The translations under genes and the position numbers were made by a program. The notes beneath the pieces are model-generated. The model saw only the letters and a program-made list of their open reading frames with translations, was not told the DNA's origin and did not search any database. From Oligoflexia bacterium (GTDB taxonomy: Bacteria; Bdellovibrionota_C; UBA2361; JBGSMV01), in assembly GCA_019694515.1 (NCBI GenBank), contig JAIBBU010000013.1:2501-66500 (forward strand): a stretch of DNA of 64,000 nucleotides, in the 5' to 3' direction. Shown piece by piece: positions 42,237 to 50,453 of this stretch (the first letter of the stretch is position 1; each line of letters begins with the position of its first letter).

Positions 42237-42265
42237 AAGGGCGCCCTAGGGGCGCCCTTTTTTTT
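42237..42265 (+). terminator. Rho-independent terminator
   Basis: Perfect 10-bp stem AAGGGCGCCC / GGGCGCCCTT with a 3-nt loop (TAG) and a T8 run (42258-42265), 23 bp after the DUF5666 stop. It closes the DUF6502-lipoprotein-DUF5666 operon. Confidence 0.92.
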
Positions 42266-42305
42266 GAACGGGTTGACATTGCCTCGTCGGTGCGATTTTC
42301 TCTTT

Positions 42306-42674
42306 ATGGGGGCATTGATGATTGCTTGCGGTATAGCTGTATTAATTTTGATTTTGATCATGGCTATGGCCGTGCGGCGAGGACTGCAAATGAAGCTGCT
42401 CGCCGCTGAGGGCTGCCTTACGGAAGGTACCGTAGCTACACTCTCAAAGACACGTCCACGTGGGGGGTCGAGGAAATACCGGGTGTCCTATACCTACCGG
42501 GATAACTTCGGCCGCAGCTATCGGGGCGGCGCGGTGATCAATTATGAGCTATGGTCTAATCTCAAAGTCGGCAGCCCCTTGGAGATCGTATATGCCGCTA
42601 GCAAGCCTCAGGTCAGCGGCATGCGGGAGATGGTGAACCTGGCGCGCAAGGCGTTGAAGAAAGAACCGATCTAG
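42306..42674 (+). CDS. DUF3592-like membrane protein
   Basis: 122 residues from the ATG at 42306. An upstream TTG at 42264 lies within the T-run of the terminator, so it is unlikely. One N-terminal helix (LMIACGIAVLILILIMAMAV), then a beta-rich cytoplasmic or periplasmic domain: EGTVATLSKTRP, RKYRVSYTYRDNFGRSYRGG, and GSPLEIVYAASKPQVSG. This is the pattern of DUF3592 proteins. Function of the family is unknown. Monocistronic. Confidence 0.72.
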   Translation: MGALMIACGIAVLILILIMAMAVRRGLQMKLLAAEGCLTEGTVATLSKTRPRGGSRKYRVSYTYRDNFGRSYRGGAVINYELWSNLKVGSPLEIVYAASKPQVSGMREMVNLARKALKKEPI

Positions 42675-42823
42675 ATGAGTGCTAGCTAAAGTAGGCGCGC
42701 TCGCTTCTTGCGGTCGACCCATGCGACCGTTCCTGACAGCCGTGGGTGCTCAAAGCGCAAAAACTGGTACCACCTACACTACAAGTGCTTGAATTAACAG
42801 GCATAAAGCGGCTTTTGCGGATG

Positions 42824-44167
42824 TTATGAGAATATTCCCAATTCGCTGTGCGTGTATCCGTTTTCGGTGAAGATCGAGCTTGGTCCGACTCCCAGCCACA
42901 CCAAAATGTCGCTGAAGATATCTCGAAAATCTGTGCTTGGAACTAGCGCGTTGTAATCGTTATCTCGCAGCTCGGAGCTCCCGGGTGTATGTCCCAGCAC
43001 TCCCGCGCTAACAGCACCTCCTATCACCATGGTGTGGTTTCCGTGGCCGTGATCAGTTCCCACAGTGGTCTCCCCATTCGTTCCATTTTCATACAAAGTC
43101 CGACCAAATTCAGAGTACAGCACTATGACGGTGTTGTTCAGTGCGCCGAATCCCTCCAGGTCTTTGTAGAAGACTGCCAGATTCGAAGCTAGATCGCCCA
43201 GGCTATTGGCAAGCGCACCGGAATCCGCGCCGACCGCATTTTGATCGCTATGGGTGTCATATCCGCCCTGGGCTAAGAGCAGTAATGTATCTTTGTCTTG
43301 CTGACCAAAGGCGCTGGAGGTCACCTTAGCTTTTAGAATCTTAGCGGCATCTCTAAAATTTGGGCCGAGACCGCCTTCCGAATAATTACCCGCGGAGTTA
43401 TTTCCAACGGACTGAGAACTTATATCCCGGCGGACAGTAGCGAGAGCATTATGCATACTACCCAGACTGGTCAGGTAACGATTCCCGATATTTGAACGGG
43501 CTACCTGCGCCTGCACCAATTCACGCTGAATCTGTATGGCCTGTCCCAAATCGTCCTCGCTTTCCCAAGCGACCTGCTGGTAATCAAAGGATCCGAGGTC
43601 GGTCAGCATGACAGGCGGTTTCTTGACGGTATTAACATCGGATGGATTGGTGATCGAGAGCGCCCAGTATTGAAAGCTTTCCCAATTCTGGCTGTCCATG
43701 AGCCGGGCCATGAACCCCACCATTTCAGCCCCCTGAATATGTGTTAGCCCCATGCTCATTAGCACCTGGCAGGTGTCGTGGCTGCGTCCAGGATCGCCCG
43801 GTATGCCGTAGTTTTGAATCAGCTTGATGTGGCTGCCAGCTACGTTTGCCAGCGGTGCGAGCGCTGGATTAAGTCCGATCTTATTGGCGGCGCCGCTTTG
43901 ATTTGCAATCGGGATGACGCTGCCCAGCGGAACGTAGATCGTAGGTCTAAGCTCGTTTCTCACGATGTCAGCTAAAGAACCCTCGTAGTAGGGGTACGCA
44001 GCCAGTCCGTCGCAGCCTCCGAGGAGATTCACTACGATCACATTCTTTCCAGTCCCGGCGCTAATCGACTGTGCCATCAACAGCCGGGGATCGAGCGCAT
44101 AGGCCAAGCTCCCCAGAGCGAGGGCTTGACCCGAGAGCGTTAGAAACTTTCTTCTGGAATAAACCAT
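42824..44167 (-). CDS. DUF1501 family Tat-exported protein
   Basis: 447 residues. Twin-arginine signal YSRRKFLTLSGQALALGSLAYA. The mature protein has the DUF1501 (alkaline-phosphatase-fold related) features: VIVVNLLGGCDGLAAYPYY, SHDTCQVLMSMGL, GGYDTHSDQN (His/Asp), VIVLYSEFGRTLYENG, GTDHGHGNHTMVIGG and a C-terminal DFRDIFSDILVWLGV. These proteins nearly always follow a DUF1800 gene, as here (3 bp apart), and are thought to act together outside the cytoplasm on polymers or redox substrates. The molecular role is unproven. Confidence 0.9.
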   Translation of the reverse strand: MVYSRRKFLTLSGQALALGSLAYALDPRLLMAQSISAGTGKNVIVVNLLGGCDGLAAYPYYEGSLADIVRNELRPTIYVPLGSVIPIANQSGAANKIGLNPALAPLANVAGSHIKLIQNYGIPGDPGRSHDTCQVLMSMGLTHIQGAEMVGFMARLMDSQNWESFQYWALSITNPSDVNTVKKPPVMLTDLGSFDYQQVAWESEDDLGQAIQIQRELVQAQVARSNIGNRYLTSLGSMHNALATVRRDISSQSVGNNSAGNYSEGGLGPNFRDAAKILKAKVTSSAFGQQDKDTLLLLAQGGYDTHSDQNAVGADSGALANSLGDLASNLAVFYKDLEGFGALNNTVIVLYSEFGRTLYENGTNGETTVGTDHGHGNHTMVIGGAVSAGVLGHTPGSSELRDNDYNALVPSTDFRDIFSDILVWLGVGPSSIFTENGYTHSELGIFS

Positions 44168-44170
44168 AAA

Positions 44171-46165
44171 TTACCGTGTATTCGCCGCCGCGGTCTCCTG
44201 AATTAGGCAGATTAGCCGGGCGATCTTACGCCAAACGAAATAGTCCGACTCGATATCAGGCAACTCATAGATGGTTTGTCCATCTATGACCTGATGCGTC
44301 AGATATCGCACTAAGATCGTTTTTTCATCGAGGCTAAGCTCGAGGTCAAACAGCTTGCGTGCGACCTGATCGATCATCTGCTCAGCATCCATGGTGCTGG
44401 TAAGACCCAGCGCACCAACTAAGTCGTAATCTATCCATGATAAACGGCTGACTAAGTCTAGACAGGCGCGGTTTCGATTGAGTACTTGCTGATCAGAGAG
44501 AAACCCTTCACCTGAAGCGATTTGTCCCGCTCGATTAATATTGCAGGCGCCTTTCCAGCCGAATACCGAAGCAGGCTCGTAGGGTGCCTGACCAGCAGCG
44601 CGGGCGGAATCGCGCAGACCTAACAGGTAGTACATATTTTGGTCATGGAGTTCTTCTGGCGTGCGTGCCAAGTCTCCGGTTCGTAAACGGCGCGCCAGGG
44701 TAATCAGATTCTCGATCGGCGAGCTCAAACAGGGAGCGCGGGCAGCCTCAGAAAACATCGCCTGCGACTTTAAAACTTTTTTGAGAAAGGGCTTTAGCTC
44801 GTAATCGGAGGCTTTTAAGTATGCGGCCAGCTCCGCCACCATCGCCTCATTTAGACCCGGATAAAGCATCTGTCCGGCCAGCCGTTCGGCTAGATAACGC
44901 GGCGATCCGGGATGATAATCCAAGATCTGGTCGACCAACTGTTCGGGAGCAAGCGCTGTGGAGAGTTGGGCGCCGGGAATACCGGAAAAAATCGTGCGTG
45001 CCGTCGTGTCGTGACGCTCGGACGAATACTGAATGTCGATCATCTCCTTGCCGGTTTCGGGATCGTTCGTAAAGGTTTCATAATAGCCGCTGGCAAATCC
45101 GGTGGCAGCGACCACCGAATCTTCTTCGTAGTTGGCCTGGCCTGTCACTGGATCATGCGCGCCAACTAAGAACAACTCCATTAATTCTCGCGCAAAGTTC
45201 TGATTGGGATATTCGGCTTCGTTGTCTTTGTTATCTAACCAGAAATTCATGGCGGGATCGGTCAGCAGTGACTTGGTCAGGCTTCTGATATTGCCCAAAG
45301 CCTCGCGTCGCAGTAGTGCCCAATGCAGATAAATTCCGTAACCGTAGAACTTCGAGTATGAAAATCCGATGGCGTTAAGATTGGTCGCAAAATGCGCACT
45401 GAGCACCAGCTGCATCCATTCTTTAAGTGGATTGCGCGCGTATAGATAACGGTAGAACTGTCCGATCTGAAGTGCGTCGATGTTCCAAATTCTAATGCCA
45501 GCGAACTCCGGATCTTCGTCGTCGTAATAGAACACCTGCGAGGTCCAGTAGCGGCTGTCCTCGTCCAGACGAGTCTCTTCGCTGCTGGGAGAGATCCCAT
45601 CGACTAGTGCATTGACGAGAGCGGTTAAACCCTGTGTGGTGCCGATCGTCAAAAGTTCGGGACTGCCCCCGAAAGCCACTTTCCGAAGCAGATGCTTGGC
45701 TTCGGCGGCTGTCAGCGCATCGCGGTATGCACTTAGCGAATGTTGATCGCCTCCGAACTCTCCGTCGCGCAAGGTTTGACAGCTGCGTTTGTAATCTTGA
45801 GCCTTAGCTAAGGCGCTGCGCGCCTGATCTAGATCGCGCTTGGCTTGCCGATATGCAGGGCTGCGCTTACCTCCGGAGGCCAAATGCCTGAGAGTTTGCG
45901 CTAGTTGGTTCTTAGTCCGGATCAGCTCCGACATGTTCAAGGGACTCCACCGAGCCCCTATATTGGCGCGGCGCTGGTTCAGGGTCCCGAGACGTGATCC
46001 GGACGCCTGGCTCTTCCGGTAGCAGGTGAAATAGGGACGGGCGACCGAAAGTTGTTGAAAAAAGGCATGGTTCTTGGCCGAGATCTTGACACTGTCGGCA
46101 GCTGCGAGCCCCGCGCTGAAAAGCGCGGCTAACATAGCTATTCTTAGAACTTGTCTTTCAAGCAC
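44171..46165 (-). CDS. DUF1800 family exported protein
   Basis: 664 residues. Starts with GTG at 46165 or ATG at 46135; both give a signal peptide (MLAALFSAGLAAA). Residues 20-160 are an extra N-terminal region with a coiled coil (ELIRTKNQLAQTLRHLASGG, RDLDQARSALAKAQDYK). The DUF1800 domain begins near EAKHLLRKVAFGGSPELL and includes LVLSAHFATNLNA, WLDNKDNEAEYPNQNFARELMELFLVG and HDTTARTIF. Three to four bp separate it from DUF1501 downstream, so both are made together. The pair is frequent in Planctomycetes, Acidobacteria and deltaproteobacterial-type genomes. Confidence 0.88.
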   Translation of the reverse strand: MLERQVLRIAMLAALFSAGLAAADSVKISAKNHAFFQQLSVARPYFTCYRKSQASGSRLGTLNQRRANIGARWSPLNMSELIRTKNQLAQTLRHLASGGKRSPAYRQAKRDLDQARSALAKAQDYKRSCQTLRDGEFGGDQHSLSAYRDALTAAEAKHLLRKVAFGGSPELLTIGTTQGLTALVNALVDGISPSSEETRLDEDSRYWTSQVFYYDDEDPEFAGIRIWNIDALQIGQFYRYLYARNPLKEWMQLVLSAHFATNLNAIGFSYSKFYGYGIYLHWALLRREALGNIRSLTKSLLTDPAMNFWLDNKDNEAEYPNQNFARELMELFLVGAHDPVTGQANYEEDSVVAATGFASGYYETFTNDPETGKEMIDIQYSSERHDTTARTIFSGIPGAQLSTALAPEQLVDQILDYHPGSPRYLAERLAGQMLYPGLNEAMVAELAAYLKASDYELKPFLKKVLKSQAMFSEAARAPCLSSPIENLITLARRLRTGDLARTPEELHDQNMYYLLGLRDSARAAGQAPYEPASVFGWKGACNINRAGQIASGEGFLSDQQVLNRNRACLDLVSRLSWIDYDLVGALGLTSTMDAEQMIDQVARKLFDLELSLDEKTILVRYLTHQVIDGQTIYELPDIESDYFVWRKIARLICLIQETAAANTR

Positions 46166-46348
46166 TGAGCATTTTGATGAAGGAGTTAGGCCCCGGCCCG
46201 TAAATAGTGGACTGATTTGGGTAGTTTGGCCGTGCCAAAGCCCAGATCTTATATCGACACCCCGCTACCCCTGAATTAGCAGCACTTTATCCCGACTGCC
46301 CGCGTACTTAAACCCGCAATGATTCCCTCACTTTAGCCCCCGGGCGTT

Positions 46349-46377
46349 TTTACATCCCCGAAAATTTCTGATATGGT
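46349..46377 (+). promoter_or_regulatory. candidate promoter of rpmF-fabG
   Basis: TTTACA (46349-46354), 17-bp spacer, TATGGT (46372-46377), 35 nt before the rpmF ATG. Both hexamers are near consensus and the spacing is ideal. Confidence 0.5.
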
Positions 46378-46412
46378 AGCGCCTCGAAAATACAGTTGAT
46401 TTTAGGTGATTT

Positions 46413-46598
46413 ATGCCGGTACCAAAGAAGCGCACCTCACACTCGAAGCGAAATATGCGCCGCTCTCACCATGCGCTTAGCCGCACCTTTGCGGTCGTCT
46501 GCTCAAATTGCGGGGAGCCAACCCTGCGTCATCGAGCTTGTCCCGGATGCGGGCAATATCGCGGTAAGAAGCTGGTAGACACTCCTGTCACGGCCTAA
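46413..46598 (+). CDS. rpmF: 50S ribosomal protein L32
   Basis: 61 residues. Opens with MPVPKKRTSHSKRNMRRSHH, the L32 signature, and keeps the four-Cys zinc knuckle CSNCGEP and CPGCGQYRG. L32 is a late-assembly protein of the large ribosomal subunit. It is usually followed by plsX-fabH-fabD-fabG; here fabG follows directly after 15 bp. Confidence 0.97.
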   Translation: MPVPKKRTSHSKRNMRRSHHALSRTFAVVCSNCGEPTLRHRACPGCGQYRGKKLVDTPVTA

Positions 46599-46613
46599 CG
46601 CCTCGATCTCTGA

Positions 46614-47363
46614 ATGAATAAGCCACTTTCAGGCAAACTAGCGCTGGTAACCGGCGGGTCTCGCGGTATTGGGCGAGCAATTTCGATTAAGCTAGCCTCG
46701 CTTGGCGCAAAAGTCTTAGTTAACTATTCATCTAGTCCAGATGCAGCTGACGAGACGGTCAGAAACTGTGTGGAAGCAGGAGGCGAAGCTGAAGCGCTTG
46801 GGTTTAGCGTGGGAGATAGCGCCGCAGTCGACCAGGCCTTCGATGGAATCAAGGAAAAATACGGCAAAATTGACATTTTGGTGAACAATGCCGGGATCTC
46901 GCGGGATGGTCTTTTTATCCGCATGCGGGACGAAGACTGGCACAAAACATTAGATATCAACTTAAACGGCTCCTTTTACTGTGCCCGTGCGGCTGCGAAG
47001 CTGATGTTGAAGGCCAAGCAGGGGGCCATCATCAATATCAGCTCAGTCGTTGGGGAGATGGGCAATGGCGGGCAGGTTCCCTATGTTTCCTCCAAGGCGG
47101 GACTATTGGGACTGACAAAGGCCATGGCCCGGGAGCTGGCATCCCGCTCGATCACCGTGAATGCGATCACTCCAGGGTTTATTCGAACGGATATGACGGA
47201 TGCGCTGGATGAAAAGCTCAAAGTCGAGCATCTCAAAGCTATTCCGCTCAGCCGTTATGGTGAACCCTCGGAGGTTGCAAGTTTGGTAGCTTTCCTTGCC
47301 GGCCCTGAGGCGGCCTATATAACAGGCCAGGTGATCGGAATTAACGGCGGAATGTACATGTAG
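46614..47363 (+). CDS. fabG: 3-oxoacyl-ACP reductase
   Basis: 249 residues, a short-chain dehydrogenase. NADPH site TGGSRGIGRAISIKL, NNAGISRDG, catalytic Ser in INISSVVGEMGN, YVSSK (Tyr and Lys), and C-terminal PGFIRTDMT and YITGQVIGINGGMYM, all close to E. coli FabG. It reduces the 3-oxoacyl-ACP in each cycle of fatty acid synthesis. Position between rpmF and acpP supports the housekeeping FabG rather than a paralogue. Confidence 0.95.
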   Translation: MNKPLSGKLALVTGGSRGIGRAISIKLASLGAKVLVNYSSSPDAADETVRNCVEAGGEAEALGFSVGDSAAVDQAFDGIKEKYGKIDILVNNAGISRDGLFIRMRDEDWHKTLDINLNGSFYCARAAAKLMLKAKQGAIINISSVVGEMGNGGQVPYVSSKAGLLGLTKAMARELASRSITVNAITPGFIRTDMTDALDEKLKVEHLKAIPLSRYGEPSEVASLVAFLAGPEAAYITGQVIGINGGMYM

Positions 47364-47463
47364 CTATCTGCCTGATTTGTTTACCTTTTTATTCTAAGGT
47401 CGCTCTTCTCAGCCCTGGTTAACCGTTTGAAAAATCTAAAAAAATACAATTTTGCTGATGTAC

Positions 47464-47492
47464 TTGACTTGGGAGACCATTGGTCTTTAAAT
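47464..47492 (+). promoter_or_regulatory. acpP promoter with an operator-like palindrome in its spacer
   Basis: TTGACT (47464-47469), 17-bp spacer, TTAAAT (47487-47492), 80 nt before acpP. The spacer holds a perfect inverted repeat AGACCA-T-TGGTCT (47474-47486). A protein bound there would block RNA polymerase, so repression of acpP is plausible. Confidence 0.55.
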
Positions 47493-47572
47493 TTTCATCT
47501 GCTCTTGGCGGTATAACAGCCGAAGCGCTAGCATCAAAGCCGGAGCATTAATTCGTAAGGAGATAGGAAGGG

Positions 47573-47818
47573 ATGGCATCGTCTGAAGAGATTAGTAAGC
47601 GGATCAAAGAAATTATTGTCGAGCAGCTCGGCGTCGGCATCGAGGAGGTCAACCCTGAAGCGTCTTTCATTGAGGATTTGGGTGCCGATTCCCTGGATAT
47701 CGTGGAGCTGATTATGGCTCTGGAAGAGGAGTATGACATCGAGATTCCGGACGAGGACGCAGAGAAGATCCAGACCGTAAAGGATGTTATCTCCTACGTT
47801 GAAGAACGTCAGGCATAA
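47573..47818 (+). CDS. acpP: acyl carrier protein
   Basis: 81 residues, acidic. Phosphopantetheine-binding serine in [17 protein letters not shown]. Helical pattern [38 protein letters not shown] and [10 protein letters not shown] is standard. It carries acyl chains in fatty acid and lipid A synthesis. RBS AAGGAGATAGGAAGG is strong. It has its own promoter and a clear terminator, so it forms a separate, probably highly expressed unit; fabF, usually next, is absent. Confidence 0.97.
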   Translation: MASSEEISKRIKEIIVEQLGVGIEEVNPEASFIEDLGADSLDIVELIMALEEEYDIEIPDEDAEKIQTVKDVISYVEERQA

Positions 47819-47843
47819 GATAGCCCTCAGATTTTAGTTTGAA

Positions 47844-47878
47844 GAGATAGCACCCCTTGGGTGCTATCTCTTTTTTTT
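47844..47878 (+). terminator. Rho-independent terminator after acpP
   Basis: Perfect 12-bp stem GAGATAGCACCC / GGGTGCTATCTC with a 3-nt loop and T8 (47871-47878), 26 bp after acpP. Confidence 0.95.
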
Positions 47879-48047
47879 GCTCATCTTCAGGCTTCCAGAG
47901 GGGGAGGGAGGCATTGTCGGCCCCTTCTTTTGGCCTTTTTGTGTCCTTCGTCGTATATTGAAAGTGCCACTTTGAGAGCCTTCTTACAGGCTCGCTTCAT
48001 GCCACTTCGCGGTGGTTGCAACATGTCTTCTAAGTATTTGGGTAGCT
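47879..48047 (+). promoter_or_regulatory. 169-nt leader upstream of glyA
   Basis: Contains two short potential hairpins, GAGCC-N8-GGCTC and CCAC-TTCGCG-GTGG, before the glyA start, plus a TATATT that may be a -10. No known glycine or folate riboswitch core is recognised. The glyA promoter must lie here because the acpP terminator precedes it. Confidence 0.3.
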
Positions 48048-49301
48048 ATGAGTACCGTTCTAAGCAAACAAGATCCCGAAGTTTTTAACCTGATCCAGAA
48101 GGAAACTGCTCGTCAAGAGTATGGATTAGAGATGATTCCCTCGGAAAATTTTGTTTCGGAAGCGGTTTTGGAAGCGATGGGTTCCACCCTCACCAACAAA
48201 TACGCCGAGGGCTTGCCCCATAAACGGTATTACGGGGGATGTGAGGTGGTTGATTCGGTCGAAGAGCTGGCCAATGCGCGTTGTGAGAAGCTATTCGGAG
48301 CGGAGTTTGTTAACAGCCAGCCGCATTCAGGAGCGCAGGCAAATCAGGCTGCTTATGAGGCGCTGCTGACCCCCGGCGATGTTGTCATGGGAATGCGGTT
48401 AGATCAGGGCGGCCATTTAACGCATGGCAGTCCAGTAAATTTTTCGGGCAAACATTATAAAATTGTAGCCTACGGAGTCAGAGAGTCGGATCACCTAATC
48501 GACTATGATGAATTAATGCATTTGGCCCGTACTCACCGCCCGAAAATGATTATTTGCGGCGCCTCGGCCTATTCACGCCGGATCGAGTTCGATAAATTTA
48601 GAAAGGCAGCCGACGAAGTCGGTGCTTTCGTGCTTGCTGATATCGCGCATTATGCCGGTCTTGTCGCTGCGGGAGACTATCCGAGTCCAGTGGCTTTCGC
48701 TGACATCGTTACGACTACGACTCACAAGACGCTGCGCGGTCCCCGCTCCGGATTGATTATGGCCAAAGCAGCGCATGCTAAGGCTATCAATAAAGCCGTA
48801 TTTCCAGGCCTGCAGGGCGGCCCGCACATGCATACCATCGCGGCCAAGGCGGTTGCCTTTGCGGAGGCGTTACAGCCGGCTTTCAAGAGCTATTCTAAGG
48901 CTGTCATTAAGAATGCCCAAGCCCTCAGTCTAGCCTTGATCGGCAAAGGCTTTAAGATCGTTTCGGGCGGCACGGACTCACATCTATTGGTAGTTGATTT
49001 ACGGCCTGCGAATGTCACCGGCAAAGTGGCAGAGCAAGCGCTCGATCGGGTGGGCATTACGGTAAACAAGAACACTATCCCATTCGATCCCCAGCCGCCC
49101 ACTGTGTGCAGCGGCATCAGACTGGGTACTCCGGCGCTTACGACGCGGGGCATGGGGGTTAACGAGATGCGGCAGATCGCTGACTTTATCTCCGATCTAG
49201 TGCAGCATCATGAAGATCCCGCAAAGCTTGAGTCGCTTCGTGCCGACGTGCGTTCTTTAGCGCAGAAATTTCCCCTTTATAAAGATAGACTGGTTAGATG
49301 A
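48048..49301 (+). CDS. glyA: serine hydroxymethyltransferase
   Basis: 417 residues from the ATG at 48048, exactly the length of E. coli GlyA. The open frame to 48012 would add 12 unrelated residues. It interconverts serine and glycine with tetrahydrofolate. Motifs: [53 protein letters not shown] lysine in [15 protein letters not shown], and the C-terminal [14 protein letters not shown]. It overlaps nrdR by 4 bp, heading the glyA-nrdR-ribE-ribBA operon. Confidence 0.97.
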   Translation: MSTVLSKQDPEVFNLIQKETARQEYGLEMIPSENFVSEAVLEAMGSTLTNKYAEGLPHKRYYGGCEVVDSVEELANARCEKLFGAEFVNSQPHSGAQANQAAYEALLTPGDVVMGMRLDQGGHLTHGSPVNFSGKHYKIVAYGVRESDHLIDYDELMHLARTHRPKMIICGASAYSRRIEFDKFRKAADEVGAFVLADIAHYAGLVAAGDYPSPVAFADIVTTTTHKTLRGPRSGLIMAKAAHAKAINKAVFPGLQGGPHMHTIAAKAVAFAEALQPAFKSYSKAVIKNAQALSLALIGKGFKIVSGGTDSHLLVVDLRPANVTGKVAEQALDRVGITVNKNTIPFDPQPPTVCSGIRLGTPALTTRGMGVNEMRQIADFISDLVQHHEDPAKLESLRADVRSLAQKFPLYKDRLVR

Positions 49302-49810
49302 GATGCCCCAAGTGCTCCAGTGAGAATCTCTCGGTGATCGATTCGCGCGGCGATGAGGAAGCGATTCGCCGCCGGCGTGAGTGCCAAGCCTGCTCATATC
49401 GCTTTACTACTTTTGAGCGCATTGAGCGCTCCTTGCCGATGATCGTCAAGAAGGACGGGCGTCGTGAATCATATGACCGCACCAAGATCCATGCTGGACT
49501 TGTGCGGGCCTGTGAAAAACGTCCCGTATCGGTTGAAGTGATCGAAAAAATAATCGATGCAGTAGAATTTAAGATCTCCGAGCTGGGGATTAAAGAAATA
49601 TCGAGCCGCCAAATTGGAGACTTCCTGATAGATGCGCTTAAAAAGGTGGATCAGATTGCCTATGTAAGATTTGCTTCGGTGTATCGCGAGTTTTCCGATA
49701 TTAGCCAGTTTGTAGATACACTGCAGAGCTTGCGCGAGAGAAGCGGGCGCAAGAAGAAGAAAGAAACGGTTAAGTCGGCTGCTCGCCGCACTCGTGTGGT
49801 GCGTCATTAG
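49298..49810 (+). CDS. nrdR: transcriptional repressor NrdR
   Basis: 170 residues. N-terminal zinc ribbon ([28 protein letters not shown]) and ATP-cone (about residues 46-136, starting with [19 protein letters not shown]), the exact NrdR plan. It represses ribonucleotide reductase genes according to ATP/dATP. The C-terminus is extended by a basic tail ([16 protein letters not shown]) not needed for the core. It overlaps glyA by 4 bp. Confidence 0.96.
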   Translation: MRCPKCSSENLSVIDSRGDEEAIRRRRECQACSYRFTTFERIERSLPMIVKKDGRRESYDRTKIHAGLVRACEKRPVSVEVIEKIIDAVEFKISELGIKEISSRQIGDFLIDALKKVDQIAYVRFASVYREFSDISQFVDTLQSLRERSGRKKKKETVKSAARRTRVVRH

Positions 49811-49844
49811 TCTTTGGCATTTAAGGAGCTGAGTTTAAACAGCT

Positions 49845-50453
49845 ATGTTTTCTGGAATCGTTGAAGAATTGGCAGTAATTGCTGCAATCGAGCTCGGGCG
49901 CGAGCCGGTGCGGCTCTCTGTCAGCAGCGCGCTAGATCATACCGATACACAAATTGGCGACTCGGTTCTGATCGAGGGCGTGTGTCTTACGGTAGTCGAG
50001 AAACTCGGTTCAATTTTGATCTTTGAGTTATCCTCTGAAACTTTGCGCCGCACTACTCTGGCCGATCTGGATCAGGGCGAACGCGTGCACCTGGAGCGCT
50101 CGCTGAAAGTTGGAACCCGCATCAATGGACATTTTGTTTTCGGACATGCCGACGGTTGCGCAGAACTAATCTCCCGTAGGGATGAGGGTCGGTCGGTGCG
50201 CATGGAATTTAAGCTGCCCTCAGAGCACCGGGGGTTAATCGTACCGAAGGGATCGATCTCGCTCAGCGGAATCTCGCTAACCGTGGGCGAGGTGAGCAGC
50301 GACTCTTTCTCGGTTTACGTGATTCCGCATACTTCTACCGTTACTAGACTGGGAACGCTCAAGCCGGGCGAGCGTGTCAATTTAGAGATAGATATGCTGG
50401 CCCGCTACGTAAAGAGTATCCTCGCAAGCGCTAATCCAGCTACGGCCCGATGA
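49845..50453 (+). CDS. ribE: riboflavin synthase (alpha chain)
   Basis: 202 residues, two tandem lumazine-binding domains. N-terminus MFSGIVEELA in place of the usual MFTGIVE, then GVCLTVVEK, SSETLRRTT and the second copy GSISLSGISLTVGEV. It dismutates two 6,7-dimethyl-8-ribityllumazine to riboflavin. It overlaps ribBA by 4 bp. In related operons ribD stands between nrdR and ribE; here it is absent. Confidence 0.95.
   Translation: MFSGIVEELAVIAAIELGREPVRLSVSSALDHTDTQIGDSVLIEGVCLTVVEKLGSILIFELSSETLRRTTLADLDQGERVHLERSLKVGTRINGHFVFGHADGCAELISRRDEGRSVRMEFKLPSEHRGLIVPKGSISLSGISLTVGEVSSDSFSVYVIPHTSTVTRLGTLKPGERVNLEIDMLARYVKSILASANPATAR

Noticed and set aside
47879..48047. Glycine or folate riboswitch before glyA
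   Set aside because: None of the conserved core sequences of these riboswitches is visible.
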